From Pseudacidovorax intermedius (GTDB lineage Bacteria; Pseudomonadota; Gammaproteobacteria; Burkholderiales; Burkholderiaceae_C), in the NCBI RefSeq assembly GCF_003350475.1, contig NZ_QQAV01000009.1:124001-188000 (forward strand): a stretch of DNA of 64,000 nt, read 5' to 3'. Below the pieces are notes generated by a model that was not told the origin of the DNA, made no database searches, and worked only from the letters and a program-made list of their open reading frames with translations. Positions 44,138 through 59,815 of the stretch are shown here, one piece after another. Made by a program: the position numbers and the translations under genes. Every line of letters starts with the position of its first letter. Positions within the stretch are counted from its first letter, which is position 1.

Positions 44138-46618
44138 ATGAACCAACAGATCAGTCGCTTTCGCCTGCGCAGCGTGGCAGCGGTGCTCACCAGTGCGTTG
44201 GCCGCGACGGCCGCCTGGGCCATTGAGCCGTTCACCGTCCGGGACATCCGCATCGAGGGCCTGCAGCGTGTCGAGCCCGGCACGGTGTTCGCTTCCATTC
44301 CCCTGCGCGTCGGCGAGACCTACACCGATGATCGCGGCTCCGCGGCCATCCGTGCGCTGTTCGACCTGGGCCTGTTCAAGGACGTGCGCATCGACGTGAA
44401 TGGCAACGTGGTGGTGGTGATCGTCGAGGAACGTCCCACCATCGCCGATGTCGACTTCGTGGGCGCCAAGGAGTTCGACAAGGAAGCGCTGAAGAAGGCG
44501 CTGCGCGAGGTCGGCCTGACCGACGGCCGTCCTTTCGACAAGGCGCTCGCGGATCGTGCAGAGCAGGAGCTCAAGCGCCAGTACATCTCCCGCAGCCTCT
44601 ACAACGCCGAGGTGGTGACCACGGTGACGCCGATCGAGCGCAACCGGGTCAACCTCACGTTCACGGTCACCGAAGGCGCGCCCGCCCGCATCCGCGACAT
44701 CCGGATCGTGGGGGCCAATGCCTTCAGCGAGTCCACGCTGCTCGGGCTGTTCGACCAGGACACCGGCGGTTGGCTGTCGTGGTACACGAAGTCGAACCAG
44801 TACTCGCGCACCAAGCTCAACGCCGACCTTGAGACGCTCAAGCAGTACTACATCACGCGTGGCTACATGGAGTTCCGTGTCGACTCCACGCAGGTGGCAA
44901 TCTCGCCCAACCGGCAGGATCTGTCGATCACCGTAAACATCCACGAAGGTCCGAAGTACGTCGTCTCGGGTGTCCGCCTCGATGGCAACTACCTTGGGCG
45001 CGACGACGAGTTCAAATCGCTGATCACCATCAAGCCCGGCGAGGCGTACAACGGTGAGCAGGTGACGGAGACCACCAAGGCCTTCAACGACTACTTCGCC
45101 AGCTTCGGCTATGCCTTTGCCCGTGTGCAGGCCAAGCCGGAGATCGACCGTGAGAACAACCGTGTCGCGCTGGTGCTCCAGGCCGATCCGTCGCGCCGCG
45201 TCTACGTGCGCCGGATCAACGTGTCCGGCAACAACAAGACGCGCGACGAAGTGATCCGCCGCGAGTTTCGTCAATTCGAGGCTTCGTGGTACGACGGGGA
45301 TCGCATCAAGCTGTCGCGCGAGCGGGTGGACCGTCTCGGCTATTTCACCGAGGTCAATGTCGACACGCAGGAAGTGCCGGGTTCGCCAGACCAGGTCGAC
45401 CTGACCTACAACGTGGTCGAGAAGCCGACGGGCTCGCTGCAACTGGGCGCGGGTTTCTCGAGTTCGGACAAGATCTCGCTGAACTTCGGCATCACGCAGG
45501 AGAACGTCTTCGGATCGGGCAACTACCTCGGTCTGAACGTCAACACCAGCAAGTACTACCGCACCATCTCCCTGACCACCACGGACCCGTACTTCACGCA
45601 GGACGGCATCTCCCGGACGATCAGCGTCTTCCATCAGACCACGCGGCCGTACTACAGCACCGACGGCGACTACTCGCTCGTGGCCGAGGGCGGTTCGATC
45701 CGTTTCGGCGTGCCGTTCAGCGAAGTGGACACGGTCTTCTTCGGTGCGGGCATCGAACGCTACAAGTTCAAGCCGGGCGATGTGCCCGACTATTCGCTGC
45801 TCGCACTCGTCAACCCGGCCTTGGCGACCTACTACCGTGACCTGTACGGCAAGTCGATCCCGCAGGCGTACCTGAACTACTTCCAGTGCGGCTTCCAGTA
45901 TGGCGCGGGCGGCTACGCCACCTCGCTGGACTGCAATCGCGACTCGGTCTGGGGTGTGCCCCTGACGATCGGCTGGGCCCGCGATGATCGGGACAGCGCC
46001 CTGGTTCCGACCAAGGGTCGCGTTCAGCGCGCCAACCTCGAGTTCGGCGTTGGCGGCGATTTCAGCTACGGCAAGACGAGCTACCAGTTCCAGCAGTACA
46101 TCCCGCTGTCGAAGCAGTACACGTTGGCCCTCAATGCCGAACTGGGCTATGCCAAGGCGTTCGGCGGCAAGGACTACCCGATCTTCAAGAACTTCTATGC
46201 CGGTGGGCTGGGCTCCATCCGCGGCTTCGAGCAGAACTCGCTCGGTCCGCGCGACACGGTCACGACCGCGGCACTGGGTGGCACGAAGAAGGCCGTGTTC
46301 AACATCGAGCTGAGCACGCCGTTCCCGGGCGCGGGCAATGACCGCACGCTGCGTCTCTATACCTTCCTCGACGCCGGCAACGTGTTTGCCGACCGCCGCG
46401 ACGGCCAGACCGATGAGCAGTGGAAGGCGCAGCAGCGCATCCGTGCCTCCTTCGGCCTGGGGATCAGCTGGATCTCGCCGCTCGGCCCTCTGCGCATCGC
46501 CTATGCAGTGCCGATCCGGCAGCAGAAGGAAGTGCCGGACCCCAACAATCCTCTCGTCCCGCTGGTGCCGGCGGACCGCACGCAGCGCGTCCAATTCCAG
46601 ATCGGTACGGCATTCTGA
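44138..46618 (+). CDS. bamA: Outer membrane protein assembly factor BamA
   Basis: An 826-residue Omp85 protein, the core of the BAM complex. A signal peptide ends at AAWA; five POTRA domains fill about 27-425 (FTVRDIRIEGLQRVEPG starts POTRA1), then a 16-strand barrel. The Omp85 motif is SIRGFEQNSLGPRD in the loop-6 region, and the chain ends in Phe as for barrel proteins. Cysteines C584 and C599 lie in a barrel-loop stretch and may form a disulfide. It is followed 8 nt later by its chaperone skp. Confidence 0.96.
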   Translation: MNQQISRFRLRSVAAVLTSALAATAAWAIEPFTVRDIRIEGLQRVEPGTVFASIPLRVGETYTDDRGSAAIRALFDLGLFKDVRIDVNGNVVVVIVEERPTIADVDFVGAKEFDKEALKKALREVGLTDGRPFDKALADRAEQELKRQYISRSLYNAEVVTTVTPIERNRVNLTFTVTEGAPARIRDIRIVGANAFSESTLLGLFDQDTGGWLSWYTKSNQYSRTKLNADLETLKQYYITRGYMEFRVDSTQVAISPNRQDLSITVNIHEGPKYVVSGVRLDGNYLGRDDEFKSLITIKPGEAYNGEQVTETTKAFNDYFASFGYAFARVQAKPEIDRENNRVALVLQADPSRRVYVRRINVSGNNKTRDEVIRREFRQFEASWYDGDRIKLSRERVDRLGYFTEVNVDTQEVPGSPDQVDLTYNVVEKPTGSLQLGAGFSSSDKISLNFGITQENVFGSGNYLGLNVNTSKYYRTISLTTTDPYFTQDGISRTISVFHQTTRPYYSTDGDYSLVAEGGSIRFGVPFSEVDTVFFGAGIERYKFKPGDVPDYSLLALVNPALATYYRDLYGKSIPQAYLNYFQCGFQYGAGGYATSLDCNRDSVWGVPLTIGWARDDRDSALVPTKGRVQRANLEFGVGGDFSYGKTSYQFQQYIPLSKQYTLALNAELGYAKAFGGKDYPIFKNFYAGGLGSIRGFEQNSLGPRDTVTTAALGGTKKAVFNIELSTPFPGAGNDRTLRLYTFLDAGNVFADRRDGQTDEQWKAQQRIRASFGLGISWISPLGPLRIAYAVPIRQQKEVPDPNNPLVPLVPADRTQRVQFQIGTAF

Positions 46619-46626
46619 GTCAGTCA

Positions 46627-47163
46627 ATGAAGAAGATGTACTCGTGGTCTGCGGCCGCACTGCTGGCAGGCCTGATGATGACGGGCGTGTCGTACGCCCA
46701 GGAATCCTTCCGGTTTGGCGTGGTCAATCCTGATCGCGTGATGCGCGAGGCGCCGGCGGCCAAGGCCGCGCAGACTCGCCTGGAACAGGAGTTCCTCAAG
46801 CGCGAGAAGGACCTCAAGGACCAGGAAGCGGCCCTCAAGGCGGCCTCGGACAAGTTGGAGCGCGATGCGCCGACCCTGTCCGAGACGCAGCGGACCCAGC
46901 GGCAGCGTCAACTGGTCGATCAGGACCGCGATTTCCAGCGCAAGCGCCGTGAGTTCCAGGAAGACCTCAACCTCCGTCGCAGCGAAGAACTGCAGAAGGT
47001 GTACGAGAGCGCGCAACGTGCGATCAAGCAGGTCGCCGAGGCCGAGAAGTACGACGTGATCCTTCAGGATGCGGTCTACGTCAATCCCAAGCACGACATC
47101 ACCGACAAGGTGATCAAGGCCCTGAACGCTGCGGCCGCGCCGAACGGCAGCGGCAGCAAGTGA
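46627..47163 (+). CDS. skp: Periplasmic chaperone Skp/OmpH
   Basis: A 178-residue Skp-family chaperone holding unfolded outer-membrane proteins in the periplasm. The signal peptide ends at VSYA before [15 protein letters not shown]; the centre is a long charged coiled coil (about 45-130). Start ATG 46627 gives the signal peptide; the frame extends upstream over bamA. No ribosome site is obvious, so translation may be coupled to bamA, 8 nt upstream. Confidence 0.94.
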   Translation: MKKMYSWSAAALLAGLMMTGVSYAQESFRFGVVNPDRVMREAPAAKAAQTRLEQEFLKREKDLKDQEAALKAASDKLERDAPTLSETQRTQRQRQLVDQDRDFQRKRREFQEDLNLRRSEELQKVYESAQRAIKQVAEAEKYDVILQDAVYVNPKHDITDKVIKALNAAAAPNGSGSK

Positions 47164-47173
47164 AGCTGGCGCC

Positions 47174-48160
47174 GTGAGCCTGCTTCTGGGCGAGATCGTT
47201 GCCGCGCTCGGCGGCGAGCTGCTCGGCGATGCGGCGATGGTGGTGGAGCGCTTGGCATCGCTTGTGGCGGCCGGGCCGGCCGCCATCAGCTTCCTGAGCC
47301 ACCCTCGTTATCGCAAGGAACTGTTGGCCTCCCGTGCGGGCTGCGTTATCGTGGCCCCGTCCATGCGGGACGAGGCAATGGCACGCGGAGCCTGCCTGGT
47401 CGTCGACGATCCCTACCTCTACTTTGCCCGGCTGACACAGCTGTGGAAGGCGCGGCACGCGCCGGCGCAACCACCGGGCATCCATCCCTCGGCGGTGGTC
47501 GATGTGGGTGCGCATGTCGATGCGACGGCGGTCATCGGTCCGCTGTGCGTGGTCGAACGCGGTGCGCGCATCGGGGCTGGTACCGTCCTCAAGTCGCGCG
47601 TCACCGTCAGCGAGGACTGTGTCATCGGTGATCGCTGCCTGCTCCATCCTGGCGTGGTCGTCGGTGCCGATGGCTTCGGACTGGCGCCTCATGAAGGTGC
47701 CTGGGTCAAGATCGAGCAGCTGGGCGCGGTGCGCATCGGCAACGACGTGGAGATCGGCGCCAACACCTGCATCGACCGGGGCGCGCTGGAGGACACGGTG
47801 CTCGAGGACGGCGTCAAGCTGGACAACCTCATCCAGATCGGCCACAACGTGCGCGTCGGTCGCAACACGGCCATGGCCGGTTGCGTGGGCGTGGCAGGGA
47901 GCGCCGACATCGGCGCGCAGTGCACCATCGGCGGCGGCGCGGTGGTGCTGGGTCACCTCAAGCTGGCGGATGGCGTCCATGTCTCCGCCGCCACCGTGGT
48001 CACCCGTTCGATCCTCAAGCCGGGGCAGTACACTGGCGTGTTTCCCATTGATGACAACGCGGCCTGGGAGCGCAATGCCGCCACGCTGCGTCATCTGCAC
48101 CAGTTGCGCGAGCGCCTGCGCGCGCTCGAGAAGCAAGCCGCCTCCGGCCTGACACCATGA
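47174..48160 (+). CDS. lpxD: UDP-3-O-(3-hydroxyacyl)glucosamine N-acyltransferase
   Basis: A 328-residue acyltransferase for the third step of lipid A synthesis. An N-terminal uridine-binding domain (1-100) is followed by a left-handed beta-helix of hexapeptide repeats (V/I-G-x4) and a C-terminal helix. The catalytic His is H224 in [14 protein letters not shown] 47174 is the start, 10 nt after skp. Its stop overlaps fabZ by 4 nt. Confidence 0.96.
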   Translation: MSLLLGEIVAALGGELLGDAAMVVERLASLVAAGPAAISFLSHPRYRKELLASRAGCVIVAPSMRDEAMARGACLVVDDPYLYFARLTQLWKARHAPAQPPGIHPSAVVDVGAHVDATAVIGPLCVVERGARIGAGTVLKSRVTVSEDCVIGDRCLLHPGVVVGADGFGLAPHEGAWVKIEQLGAVRIGNDVEIGANTCIDRGALEDTVLEDGVKLDNLIQIGHNVRVGRNTAMAGCVGVAGSADIGAQCTIGGGAVVLGHLKLADGVHVSAATVVTRSILKPGQYTGVFPIDDNAAWERNAATLRHLHQLRERLRALEKQAASGLTP

Positions 48161-48609
48161 CGAACACGCTCGACATCCACCAGATCCTCAAGCTCCTGCC
48201 CCATCGCTACCCCTTCCTGCTGGTCGACCGGGTGCTGGACATGGAGAAGGGCAAGCGCATCACGGCGCTGAAGAACGTGACGATGAACGAGCCGTTCTTC
48301 AACGGCCACTTTCCGCATCGCCCGGTGATGCCCGGCGTGCTGATGCTGGAGGCCATGGCGCAGGCCGCGGCACTGCTGTCCTTCCGCTCGCTGGACATCG
48401 TGCCGGACGACAACACCGTCTATTACTTTGCCGCCATCGACGGCGCACGCTTCAAGCGTCCGGTAGAGCCGGGCGACCAGCTGACGCTCGAGGTCGAGAT
48501 CGACCGCATGAAGGCGGGCATCTCCAAGTTCCGGGGCCGCGCCAAGGTGGGCGAAGAACTCGCGTGCGAGGCCGAGCTGATGTGTGCCATGCGTCGCATC
48601 GAGGCCTGA
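48157..48609 (+). CDS. fabZ: 3-hydroxyacyl-ACP dehydratase FabZ
   Basis: A 150-residue hot-dog-fold dehydratase of fatty-acid elongation, competing with LpxA/LpxD for 3-hydroxyacyl-ACP. The active-site pair is H51 ([11 protein letters not shown]) and E65 (VLMLEAMAQ). Translationally coupled to lpxD by the ATGA overlap; lpxA follows after 3 nt. The order lpxD-fabZ-lpxA-lpxB is the classic one. Confidence 0.97.
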   Translation: MTNTLDIHQILKLLPHRYPFLLVDRVLDMEKGKRITALKNVTMNEPFFNGHFPHRPVMPGVLMLEAMAQAAALLSFRSLDIVPDDNTVYYFAAIDGARFKRPVEPGDQLTLEVEIDRMKAGISKFRGRAKVGEELACEAELMCAMRRIEA

Positions 48610-48612
48610 GGC

Positions 48613-49401
48613 ATGCCCCAGATCCACCCGACCGCCATCGTCGACCCGGGCGCCGAGCTGGATGCGTCGGTCAGCGTCGGCCCTTACGCCGTGATCGGGC
48701 CCAAGGTCCGCATCGGGGCGGGCACCTCCGTCGGCCCGCACTGTGTGATCGAAGGGCGCACGACCATCGGGCGTGACAACCGGATCTTCCAATTCGCGTC
48801 GCTCGGGGCGATTCCCCAGGACAAGAAATACGCCGGCGAGGACACGGCCCTCGAGATTGGCGACCGCAACACGATCCGGGAGTTCTGTACCTTCAACCTG
48901 GGCGTGCCAGGCGCCGGTGGTATCACGCGGGTGGGCCACGACAACTGGATCATGGCCTACAGCCACATTGCGCACGACTGCCGGGTCGGCGACCACACCA
49001 CGCTGTCCAACAACACCACCCTGGCCGGCCATGTCGAACTGGGCGACTGGGTGACGGTGGGCGGCCTGGTGGGCATCCACCAGTTCGTGAAGGTGGGGGC
49101 GCATGCGATGGTCGGTTTCGCGACCGCCGTTTCCCAGGACGTCCCGCCCTTCATGCTGGTCGATGGCAATCCCATGGCCGTTCGCGGCTTCAACATCGTG
49201 GGCCTGAAGCGCCGGGATTTTTCGGCAGCGCGTCTTGCCGCCATCAAGCAGATGCATCGCTTGTTGTATCGCCAGGGCCGCACGCTCGACGACGCCCGCG
49301 CCGCCATCGACGCACTCGCCGTCGACATGCCCGATGCGGCAGTCGACGTTCAGCTGATGAGCGCCTTTCTCGCGGACAGCACGCGCGGCATTGCACGCTG
49401 A
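48613..49401 (+). CDS. lpxA: UDP-N-acetylglucosamine O-acyltransferase
   Basis: A 262-residue trimeric beta-helix acyltransferase catalysing the first step of lipid A synthesis. Hexapeptide repeats run through residues 1-185; the catalytic base is H121 in [12 protein letters not shown]; the helical C-terminus starts at [11 protein letters not shown]. Normal length. lpxB begins 1 nt after its stop. Confidence 0.97.
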   Translation: MPQIHPTAIVDPGAELDASVSVGPYAVIGPKVRIGAGTSVGPHCVIEGRTTIGRDNRIFQFASLGAIPQDKKYAGEDTALEIGDRNTIREFCTFNLGVPGAGGITRVGHDNWIMAYSHIAHDCRVGDHTTLSNNTTLAGHVELGDWVTVGGLVGIHQFVKVGAHAMVGFATAVSQDVPPFMLVDGNPMAVRGFNIVGLKRRDFSAARLAAIKQMHRLLYRQGRTLDDARAAIDALAVDMPDAAVDVQLMSAFLADSTRGIAR

Positions 49402-49402
49402 C

Positions 49403-50557
49403 ATGGCGGGGACTTCCGTGTCTTCGCGCCAGTTCGCGATGGTCGCGGGCGAGGCGTCCGGCGATCTCCTGGCCAGCCTGCTAATCGACGGTCTCAAGCC
49501 CCGTTGGCCCGACGCCTCGCTGGTGGGCATTGGTGGGCCGCAGATGCTTGCCCGCGGATTCGAGAGCTGGTGGCCCCAGGAAAAGCTCGCCGTGCGTGGC
49601 TACATCGAAGTGCTGCGCCACTATGCCGAGATCGCCGGCATCCGCAGGCACTTGCGGGCCCGCTTGCTGCGCGAATGGCCACAGCTGTTCATCGGCGTCG
49701 ACGCACCCGATTTCAACCTCGATCTCGAGGCCGCACTGCGCGGGCGCGGCATCCGCACCGTCCACTTCGTCTGTCCCTCCATCTGGGCATGGCGGGCAGA
49801 CCGCATCGAGAAGATCCGCGCCGCCGCCGACCATGTGCTGTGCATCTTCCCCTTCGAGCCCGCGCTGCTGGCGGAGCAGGGCGTCTCGGCCAGCTACGTG
49901 GGCCATCCGCTGGCGAATGTGATCCCGATGGAGGTGGATCGGCGTGCCGCCCGCCGCGCCCTGGATCTGGACGAAGACCGGCCCGTGGTCGCCCTCCTGC
50001 CCGGCAGCCGGCGTTCTGAACTGCGATATCTGGCGACACGCTTCTTCGCCGCCGCTGCGCGCATGCGGCGCAGCCAGCCGGAGCTCCAGTTCGTGGCGCC
50101 CATCATCCCCAGCCTGCGCGCGGAGGCCGAGGCCTTGCTGGCAGCCAGCGAAATGGCCGGCGCGATCAGGCTCGTCGACGGCCGCTCGCACCAGGTGCTG
50201 GCCAGCTGCGACGTGACGCTGATCGCCAGCGGCACGGCCACGCTGGAGGCGGCGCTCTTCAAGCGGCCCATGGTGATCGCCTACAACATGAACCGCGTCT
50301 CCTGGCACCTCATGCACCGGCAGCAGCTGCAGCCCTGGGTGGGACTGCCGAACATCCTGTGCAGCGATTTCGTCGTGCCGGAATTGCTGCAGGAAGCTGC
50401 CACGCCGCAGGCACTCGCTGATGCCACGCTGGCGTGGCTCGACGCGCCGGACCGCGTGGCCGCACTGCGCCAGCGGTTTACGCAACTCCATGGTGAGTTG
50501 CTGCGTGACACCCCCACACTCTGTGCCGATGCGATCGAGAAAGTCCTCCAAGCCTGA
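49403..50557 (+). CDS. lpxB: Lipid-A-disaccharide synthase
   Basis: A 384-residue GT-B-type glycosyltransferase (family GT19) joining UDP-2,3-diacylglucosamine and lipid X. The N-terminus [20 protein letters not shown] is the LpxB signature; [35 protein letters not shown] and [20 protein letters not shown] follow. ATG 49403 is chosen over TTG 49391, which would overlap lpxA. The 3' end overlaps rnhB by 29 nt if rnhB starts at 50529. Confidence 0.96.
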   Translation: MAGTSVSSRQFAMVAGEASGDLLASLLIDGLKPRWPDASLVGIGGPQMLARGFESWWPQEKLAVRGYIEVLRHYAEIAGIRRHLRARLLREWPQLFIGVDAPDFNLDLEAALRGRGIRTVHFVCPSIWAWRADRIEKIRAAADHVLCIFPFEPALLAEQGVSASYVGHPLANVIPMEVDRRAARRALDLDEDRPVVALLPGSRRSELRYLATRFFAAAARMRRSQPELQFVAPIIPSLRAEAEALLAASEMAGAIRLVDGRSHQVLASCDVTLIASGTATLEAALFKRPMVIAYNMNRVSWHLMHRQQLQPWVGLPNILCSDFVVPELLQEAATPQALADATLAWLDAPDRVAALRQRFTQLHGELLRDTPTLCADAIEKVLQA

Positions 50558-51230
50558 ACAGGTGCCCCTCGCGTGGGATGCCCCGGGCCTGCTGGCCGGC
50601 GTGGACGAGGCCGGGCGCGGCCCCCTGGCCGGACCGGTGGTGGCGGCGGCGGTGATCCTGGACGACCTGCACCCCATCAAAGGCCTGGCCGATTCCAAGG
50701 TGCTCACGCCGCTGCGGCGCGAGAAACTGCACGACGAGATCCTGGCCAAGGCACTGTGCTGCTCGATCGCCACCGCCACGGTGGAGGAGATCGACACCCA
50801 CAACATTCTGCAGGCGACGATGCTGGCCATGCGCCGCGCCGTGCAGGGCCTGCGCCTGCGGCCCTCCAAGGTGCTGGTCGACGGCAACCGCCTGCCGCCC
50901 CTGGATGTGCTGGCCGAAGCCATCGTCAAGGGCGACGCGCGGGTGAAGGCCATTTCTGCCGCCTCGATCCTCGCCAAGGTCCATCGGGACCGGCTGTGCC
51001 TGGCGCTGCACGATGAGTTTCCGCAGTATGGCTTTGCCGCCCACAAGGGCTATGGCACCCCCGAGCACCTGGCGGCGTTGCGCCAGCACGGTGCCTGCGT
51101 CCATCACCGGCGTTCGTTCTCGCCTGTAGCGCAGGCGCTGCAGGTGGCCGGCGTGCCGCCCGTGGTGGTGCAGGTGGAGAGCACCGTGCGGGTGCAGCTG
51201 GCCGCATCACCGGAGCGTCTGCTGCCATGA
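50529..51230 (+). CDS. rnhB: Ribonuclease HII
   Basis: A 233-residue RNase HII removing ribonucleotides from DNA and RNA-DNA hybrids. The DEAGRG motif (D26, E27) gives two metal ligands; the others are in [10 protein letters not shown] and the [19 protein letters not shown] helix; GYGTPEHL is also conserved. Start ATG 50529 lies within lpxB; GTG 50562, just after the lpxB stop, is a possible shorter start (222 residues). The usual partner at the end of the lpx cluster. Confidence 0.95.
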   Translation: MRSRKSSKPEQVPLAWDAPGLLAGVDEAGRGPLAGPVVAAAVILDDLHPIKGLADSKVLTPLRREKLHDEILAKALCCSIATATVEEIDTHNILQATMLAMRRAVQGLRLRPSKVLVDGNRLPPLDVLAEAIVKGDARVKAISAASILAKVHRDRLCLALHDEFPQYGFAAHKGYGTPEHLAALRQHGACVHHRRSFSPVAQALQVAGVPPVVVQVESTVRVQLAASPERLLP

Positions 51231-52066
51231 GTGCGGGTTCGAGGGCCCCGGACGGTTTCCACTCCCCGGCCACGCCTCACCGTGCGGCCGAGCCCGTGCG
51301 CATCAGCTCGCGCGACAACCCGCTTCTGAAGGATTTGCGTCGCCTGGCCCGCGAGGGCACCGCCTACCGGCGCCTGGGACGGCTCTGGCTGGAGGGGGAC
51401 CACCTTTGCAGTGCGGCGCTGAATCGGGGTCTTCGGCCGGCGGCTGCGGTCTTCGCGGAATCCTTCTGGGCCCACGCGCCGAAGCAGCTCGCCGAGGCGG
51501 CGCCCAAGGTCTTCCTGCTGCCGGACGCGCTGCTGGCGGAGGCCAGTGGATTGGAGTCACCCGCGCCGGTCGGCTTCCTGATGGATCTGCCTGAGCAGCA
51601 TTCCGTCCAGGCGGGACTGGCGTCGGTCGTGCTCGACCGCCTTCAGGATCCCGGCAACGTCGGCTCCATCCTGCGCAGTGCATCTGCCTTTGGATTCGGG
51701 CAGATCCTGGCACTCAAGGGAACGGTGGCGCTGTGGTCGCCGAAGGTGATGCGGGCGGGCATGGGGGCGCACTTCGCCTTGCGGCTCGTTGAAGGCCTGG
51801 AGTCCGAGGCCGTGGGCGATCTTGGCTTGCCGCTGCTGGCCACGAGCTCCCATCGGGGGCTCTGGCTGCACCAGGCCCCGTTGCCCTGGCCCTGCGCCTG
51901 GATGATGGGGCACGAAGGGCAGGGGTTGGGCGCGGGGCTCGATGCCCGGGCGGACCTGCACATCCGCATTGCCCAGCCGGGTGGCGAGGAGTCGCTCAAC
52001 GTCGCAGCCGCAGCCGCCGTCTGCCTTCACGCCAGCGCCGCCTTGAAGCTGTCCGCGCAGCCCTGA
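51227..52066 (+). CDS. TrmH-family RNA 2'-O-methyltransferase
   Basis: A 279-residue SpoU/SPOUT methyltransferase. After a substrate-binding N-domain ([20 protein letters not shown]) come motif 1 [23 protein letters not shown], motif 2 [14 protein letters not shown] and motif 3 [18 protein letters not shown]. It probably 2'-O-methylates a ribosomal RNA position, but the target is not known. The start overlaps the rnhB stop by 4 nt. Last gene of the long rpsB-to-rnhB block. Confidence 0.88.
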   Translation: MSAGSRAPDGFHSPATPHRAAEPVRISSRDNPLLKDLRRLAREGTAYRRLGRLWLEGDHLCSAALNRGLRPAAAVFAESFWAHAPKQLAEAAPKVFLLPDALLAEASGLESPAPVGFLMDLPEQHSVQAGLASVVLDRLQDPGNVGSILRSASAFGFGQILALKGTVALWSPKVMRAGMGAHFALRLVEGLESEAVGDLGLPLLATSSHRGLWLHQAPLPWPCAWMMGHEGQGLGAGLDARADLHIRIAQPGGEESLNVAAAAAVCLHASAALKLSAQP

Positions 52067-52075
52067 CGGGGGAAC

Positions 52076-52105
52076 CGCCCGGGGCGCGCAACGCGCTTCC
52101 GGGCG
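52076..52105 (+). terminator. Possible terminator hairpin after the rRNA methyltransferase gene
   Basis: CGCCCGG and CCGGGCG flank an inner GCGCG/CGCGC stem, 9 nt after the stop, followed by TGCAATTTCT. The stem is strong but the T run is poor, so function is uncertain. Confidence 0.4.
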
Positions 52106-52236
52106 TGCAATTTCTCACACTCGTGCGTAACTTGCTGGGCAAGCGGCGCCCGTTGGGGCAGAATTGTGAACTTTCGTGTCAAAAACATTGACCGAGTTGG
52201 CGAAAACGTCAGCCAGGATACTGTTTGCGCTCGTTC

Positions 52237-54039
<1,803 letters not shown>

Positions 54040-54154
54040 GCGGCTTTTCGCAAACAGCGTCGCCCGATTCTTTTCTTCGCCAGAAAATTCCCTAGCACTG
54101 TTCGCAGCCAGCGCGGCCACGAACCTTGGGCGACCGTCTTATCCGGAGAACCCA

Positions 54155-55331
54155 GTGCTTTTGTCCCTCCAAGGGTCTTTTTCGCCCGCCATCCTGGCGC
54201 TCGCTGACGGCACGGTCTTTCTCGGCAAGTCGATCGGTGCCCCCGGCACCACAGTCGGCGAGGTGGTGTTCAACACCGCCATCACCGGCTATCAGGAAAT
54301 CCTCACCGACCCCAGCTACCTGCAGCAGATCGTCACCCTGACGTATCCGCACATCGGCAACTACGGCGTCAACGAGGAAGACATCGAAGCCGACAAGATC
54401 CAGGCCGCCGGGCTCATCATCAAGGACCTGCCGCTGCTGGCGTCCAACTTCCGCAAGACCCGCAGCCTGAGCGAGTACCTCGCCGCCAACGGCACCGTTG
54501 CCATCGCCGGCATCGACACCCGCCGCCTGACCCGCCACCTGCGCACCCATGGTGCCCAGAACGGCACGATCGTCGGCCTGGCTGCCGGCGAGACGCCCAC
54601 GCAGGAACGCATCGACGCCGCCATCGCCGCCGCCAAGGCGGCGCCCTCGATGGCGGGACTGGATCTTGCCAAGGTGGTCTCCACCCGCCAGACCTACGAG
54701 TGGACGCAGACCGAGTGGAAGCTGGGCGCCGGCTACGGCGTGCAGATCACGCCGCGCTTCCATGTCGTGGCCTTCGACTTCGGCGTCAAGAAGAACATCC
54801 TGCGCATGCTGGCGCAGCGCGGCGCCCGCATCACGGTGGTGCCGGCACAGACGCCCGCGGCGGACGTGCTCAAGCTCAAGCCCGACGGCGTCTTCCTGGC
54901 CAATGGTCCTGGCGACCCCGAGCCCTGCGACTACGCCATTGCCGCAGCGCGCGAACTGATCGAGACCGGCATTCCCACCTTCGGCATCTGCCTCGGCCAC
55001 CAGATCATGGCCCTGGCCTCGGGCGCCAAGACCTTCAAGATGAAGTTCGGCCACCACGGTGGCAACCATCCGGTCAAGGACCTGGACACCGGCCGAGTCT
55101 CCATCACGAGCCAGAACCACGGCTTCGCCGTGGACGAGAAGACGCTGCCCGCCAACCTGCGGGCGACGCACATCAGCTTGTTCGACAACACGCTGCAGGG
55201 CCTGGCGCGTACTGACAAGCCGGCCTTCTGCTTCCAGGGGCACCCCGAGGCATCGCCCGGCCCGCACGACATCGGCTACCTCTTCGACCGCTTCACGGCC
55301 CTCATCGAAAAACACAAGGCGGAGGCGGTGA

Positions 55332-55339
<8 letters not shown>
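54155..55339 (+). CDS. carA: Carbamoyl-phosphate synthase small subunit
   Basis: A 394-residue glutaminase subunit feeding ammonia to CarB for carbamoyl phosphate in pyrimidine and arginine synthesis. The N-terminal domain has [17 protein letters not shown]; the class I amidotransferase domain has nucleophile C279 (FGICLGHQI) and the His-Glu pair in [16 protein letters not shown] 54155 is chosen because CCGGAGAA lies just upstream and similarity starts there. Overlaps carB by 8 nt. Confidence 0.96.
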
Positions 55340-58559
<3,220 letters not shown>

Positions 58560-58627
58560 CCGCGGCGGCGGACGAGCCTTGGGGCTCGCCCGCTTGCACG
58601 GCGCGGACGGCTCGCTAGAGTGCGCGC

Positions 58628-59590
58628 ATGCCGTCCGCACCGCCTGCCATTGCCGAGCACCGACGCCTCTGGAGCACGGAGGCCGTCGGATGCAGCGAGC
58701 GGCTGGACTACTGGGTCGGCGCGATCTGCGAGGCCTTCCTCGAGATGGACTGCAGCTCGCGTGAGGCCGAGGCCTTCGGCGGGCAGCTCGCGAGCCGCGA
58801 CATCGAGGAGCTTTCGGTCAACCAGGTCATCGCGTCCACGCAGGACGTCTACAGAACGCCGGCCGGCATTGCCCGCAGCCGGCGTTCCCATTTCTACCTG
58901 ATCGGTCAGGCCAACCGGCCCTGGCATGTGCGCCAGGGTGGCCAGGTGGCGCATCTGCGTCCCGGCGACGCGGCATTGGTCGACGCCGCGGTGCCGTACG
59001 AGTTGCACTTTCCGCAGGGCGTGCATTGCGTGTCGGTGCAGCTTCCACGGGCGTGGGTTGCGCAATGGTTGAGCCGGCCGGAGGCGCATGGTCCCCGCGT
59101 GGCGTGGCACGACCAGGGCTGGGGCCGCAGCCTGGGGGCGCTGCTGGTGCAACTCGCGCGCGACCCGGACACCGCGGCCGCCATGCCCGCGCCCATGTTC
59201 GCGCAGCACCTGGGCGCGCTGATGGGCGCTGCCTTCGAGCCGCCGCGGGCGGAGGAGGGCGCCTGCGTCAGCCTGCACGGCCGGCTGCTGACCCTGATGC
59301 GCGCGCAACTCGACCAGCCGGGCCTGCGGGCCGAGATGCTGGCCCACGGGGCCGGCGTTTCGCTGCGGACGCTGCATCGCGCCTTTGCCGCGGCGGGCGG
59401 CACCTTCGCGGGCACGCTCCGGTCCCTGCGCATCGAGCGGGCGCAGGCTCTGTTGACGCAGCCCCGGCTTGCCCATCTGGGCGTTGGCGAAATCGGCCGG
59501 CGCTGCGGCTTCGCCGATGCGTCGCACTTCGTGCGTGAGTTCCAGCGGAGTGTCGGGGCGACGCCGGCGGCCTGGCGTCGCAGGCGCTGA
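58628..59590 (+). CDS. AraC-family transcriptional regulator
   Basis: A 320-residue regulator: an N-terminal AraC-binding-like sensing domain (about 20-200, similar in type to those of FeaR/NahR-neighbour aromatic regulators) and a C-terminal double HTH (about 215-318) ending in GFADASHFVREFQRSVGATPAAW, the AraC signature. It sits between carB and greA, which are usually close together in this group, with an alpha/beta hydrolase gene 225 nt downstream. A regulator-enzyme pair is plausible; inducer and target are unknown. Confidence 0.9.
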   Translation: MPSAPPAIAEHRRLWSTEAVGCSERLDYWVGAICEAFLEMDCSSREAEAFGGQLASRDIEELSVNQVIASTQDVYRTPAGIARSRRSHFYLIGQANRPWHVRQGGQVAHLRPGDAALVDAAVPYELHFPQGVHCVSVQLPRAWVAQWLSRPEAHGPRVAWHDQGWGRSLGALLVQLARDPDTAAAMPAPMFAQHLGALMGAAFEPPRAEEGACVSLHGRLLTLMRAQLDQPGLRAEMLAHGAGVSLRTLHRAFAAAGGTFAGTLRSLRIERAQALLTQPRLAHLGVGEIGRRCGFADASHFVREFQRSVGATPAAWRRRR

Positions 59591-59815
59591 GTTGCGGGCG
59601 TTTCGTCGCGCGCGGTCGCGCGGCTGGATCGGGTCGCGCCGGCTGAGCCGGGTTGCGGCGGTCGTGCTGCACAGCGGTCGTCATGGCACGGGGCGTCCAT
59701 GCATGTGGCTCTTGCAGGCCATCGCGGGCCCCACCGGCCCTCTAAGGTCAGCCCTGCGCCGGCCACCGTTTTTTTCCTGCGGCCGGCTGCCTTGATCATC
59801 GAATGGAGCAACCCC

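Noticed and set aside
44132-46660. 842-codon minus-strand frame opposite bamA
   Set aside because: Same reason: antisense shadow of a strongly biased high-GC gene, spanning exactly its length.
52067-52236. Possible sigma-70 promoter before the GGDEF gene
   Set aside because: TTG and AAT triplets are present but no pair has acceptable spacing and match.
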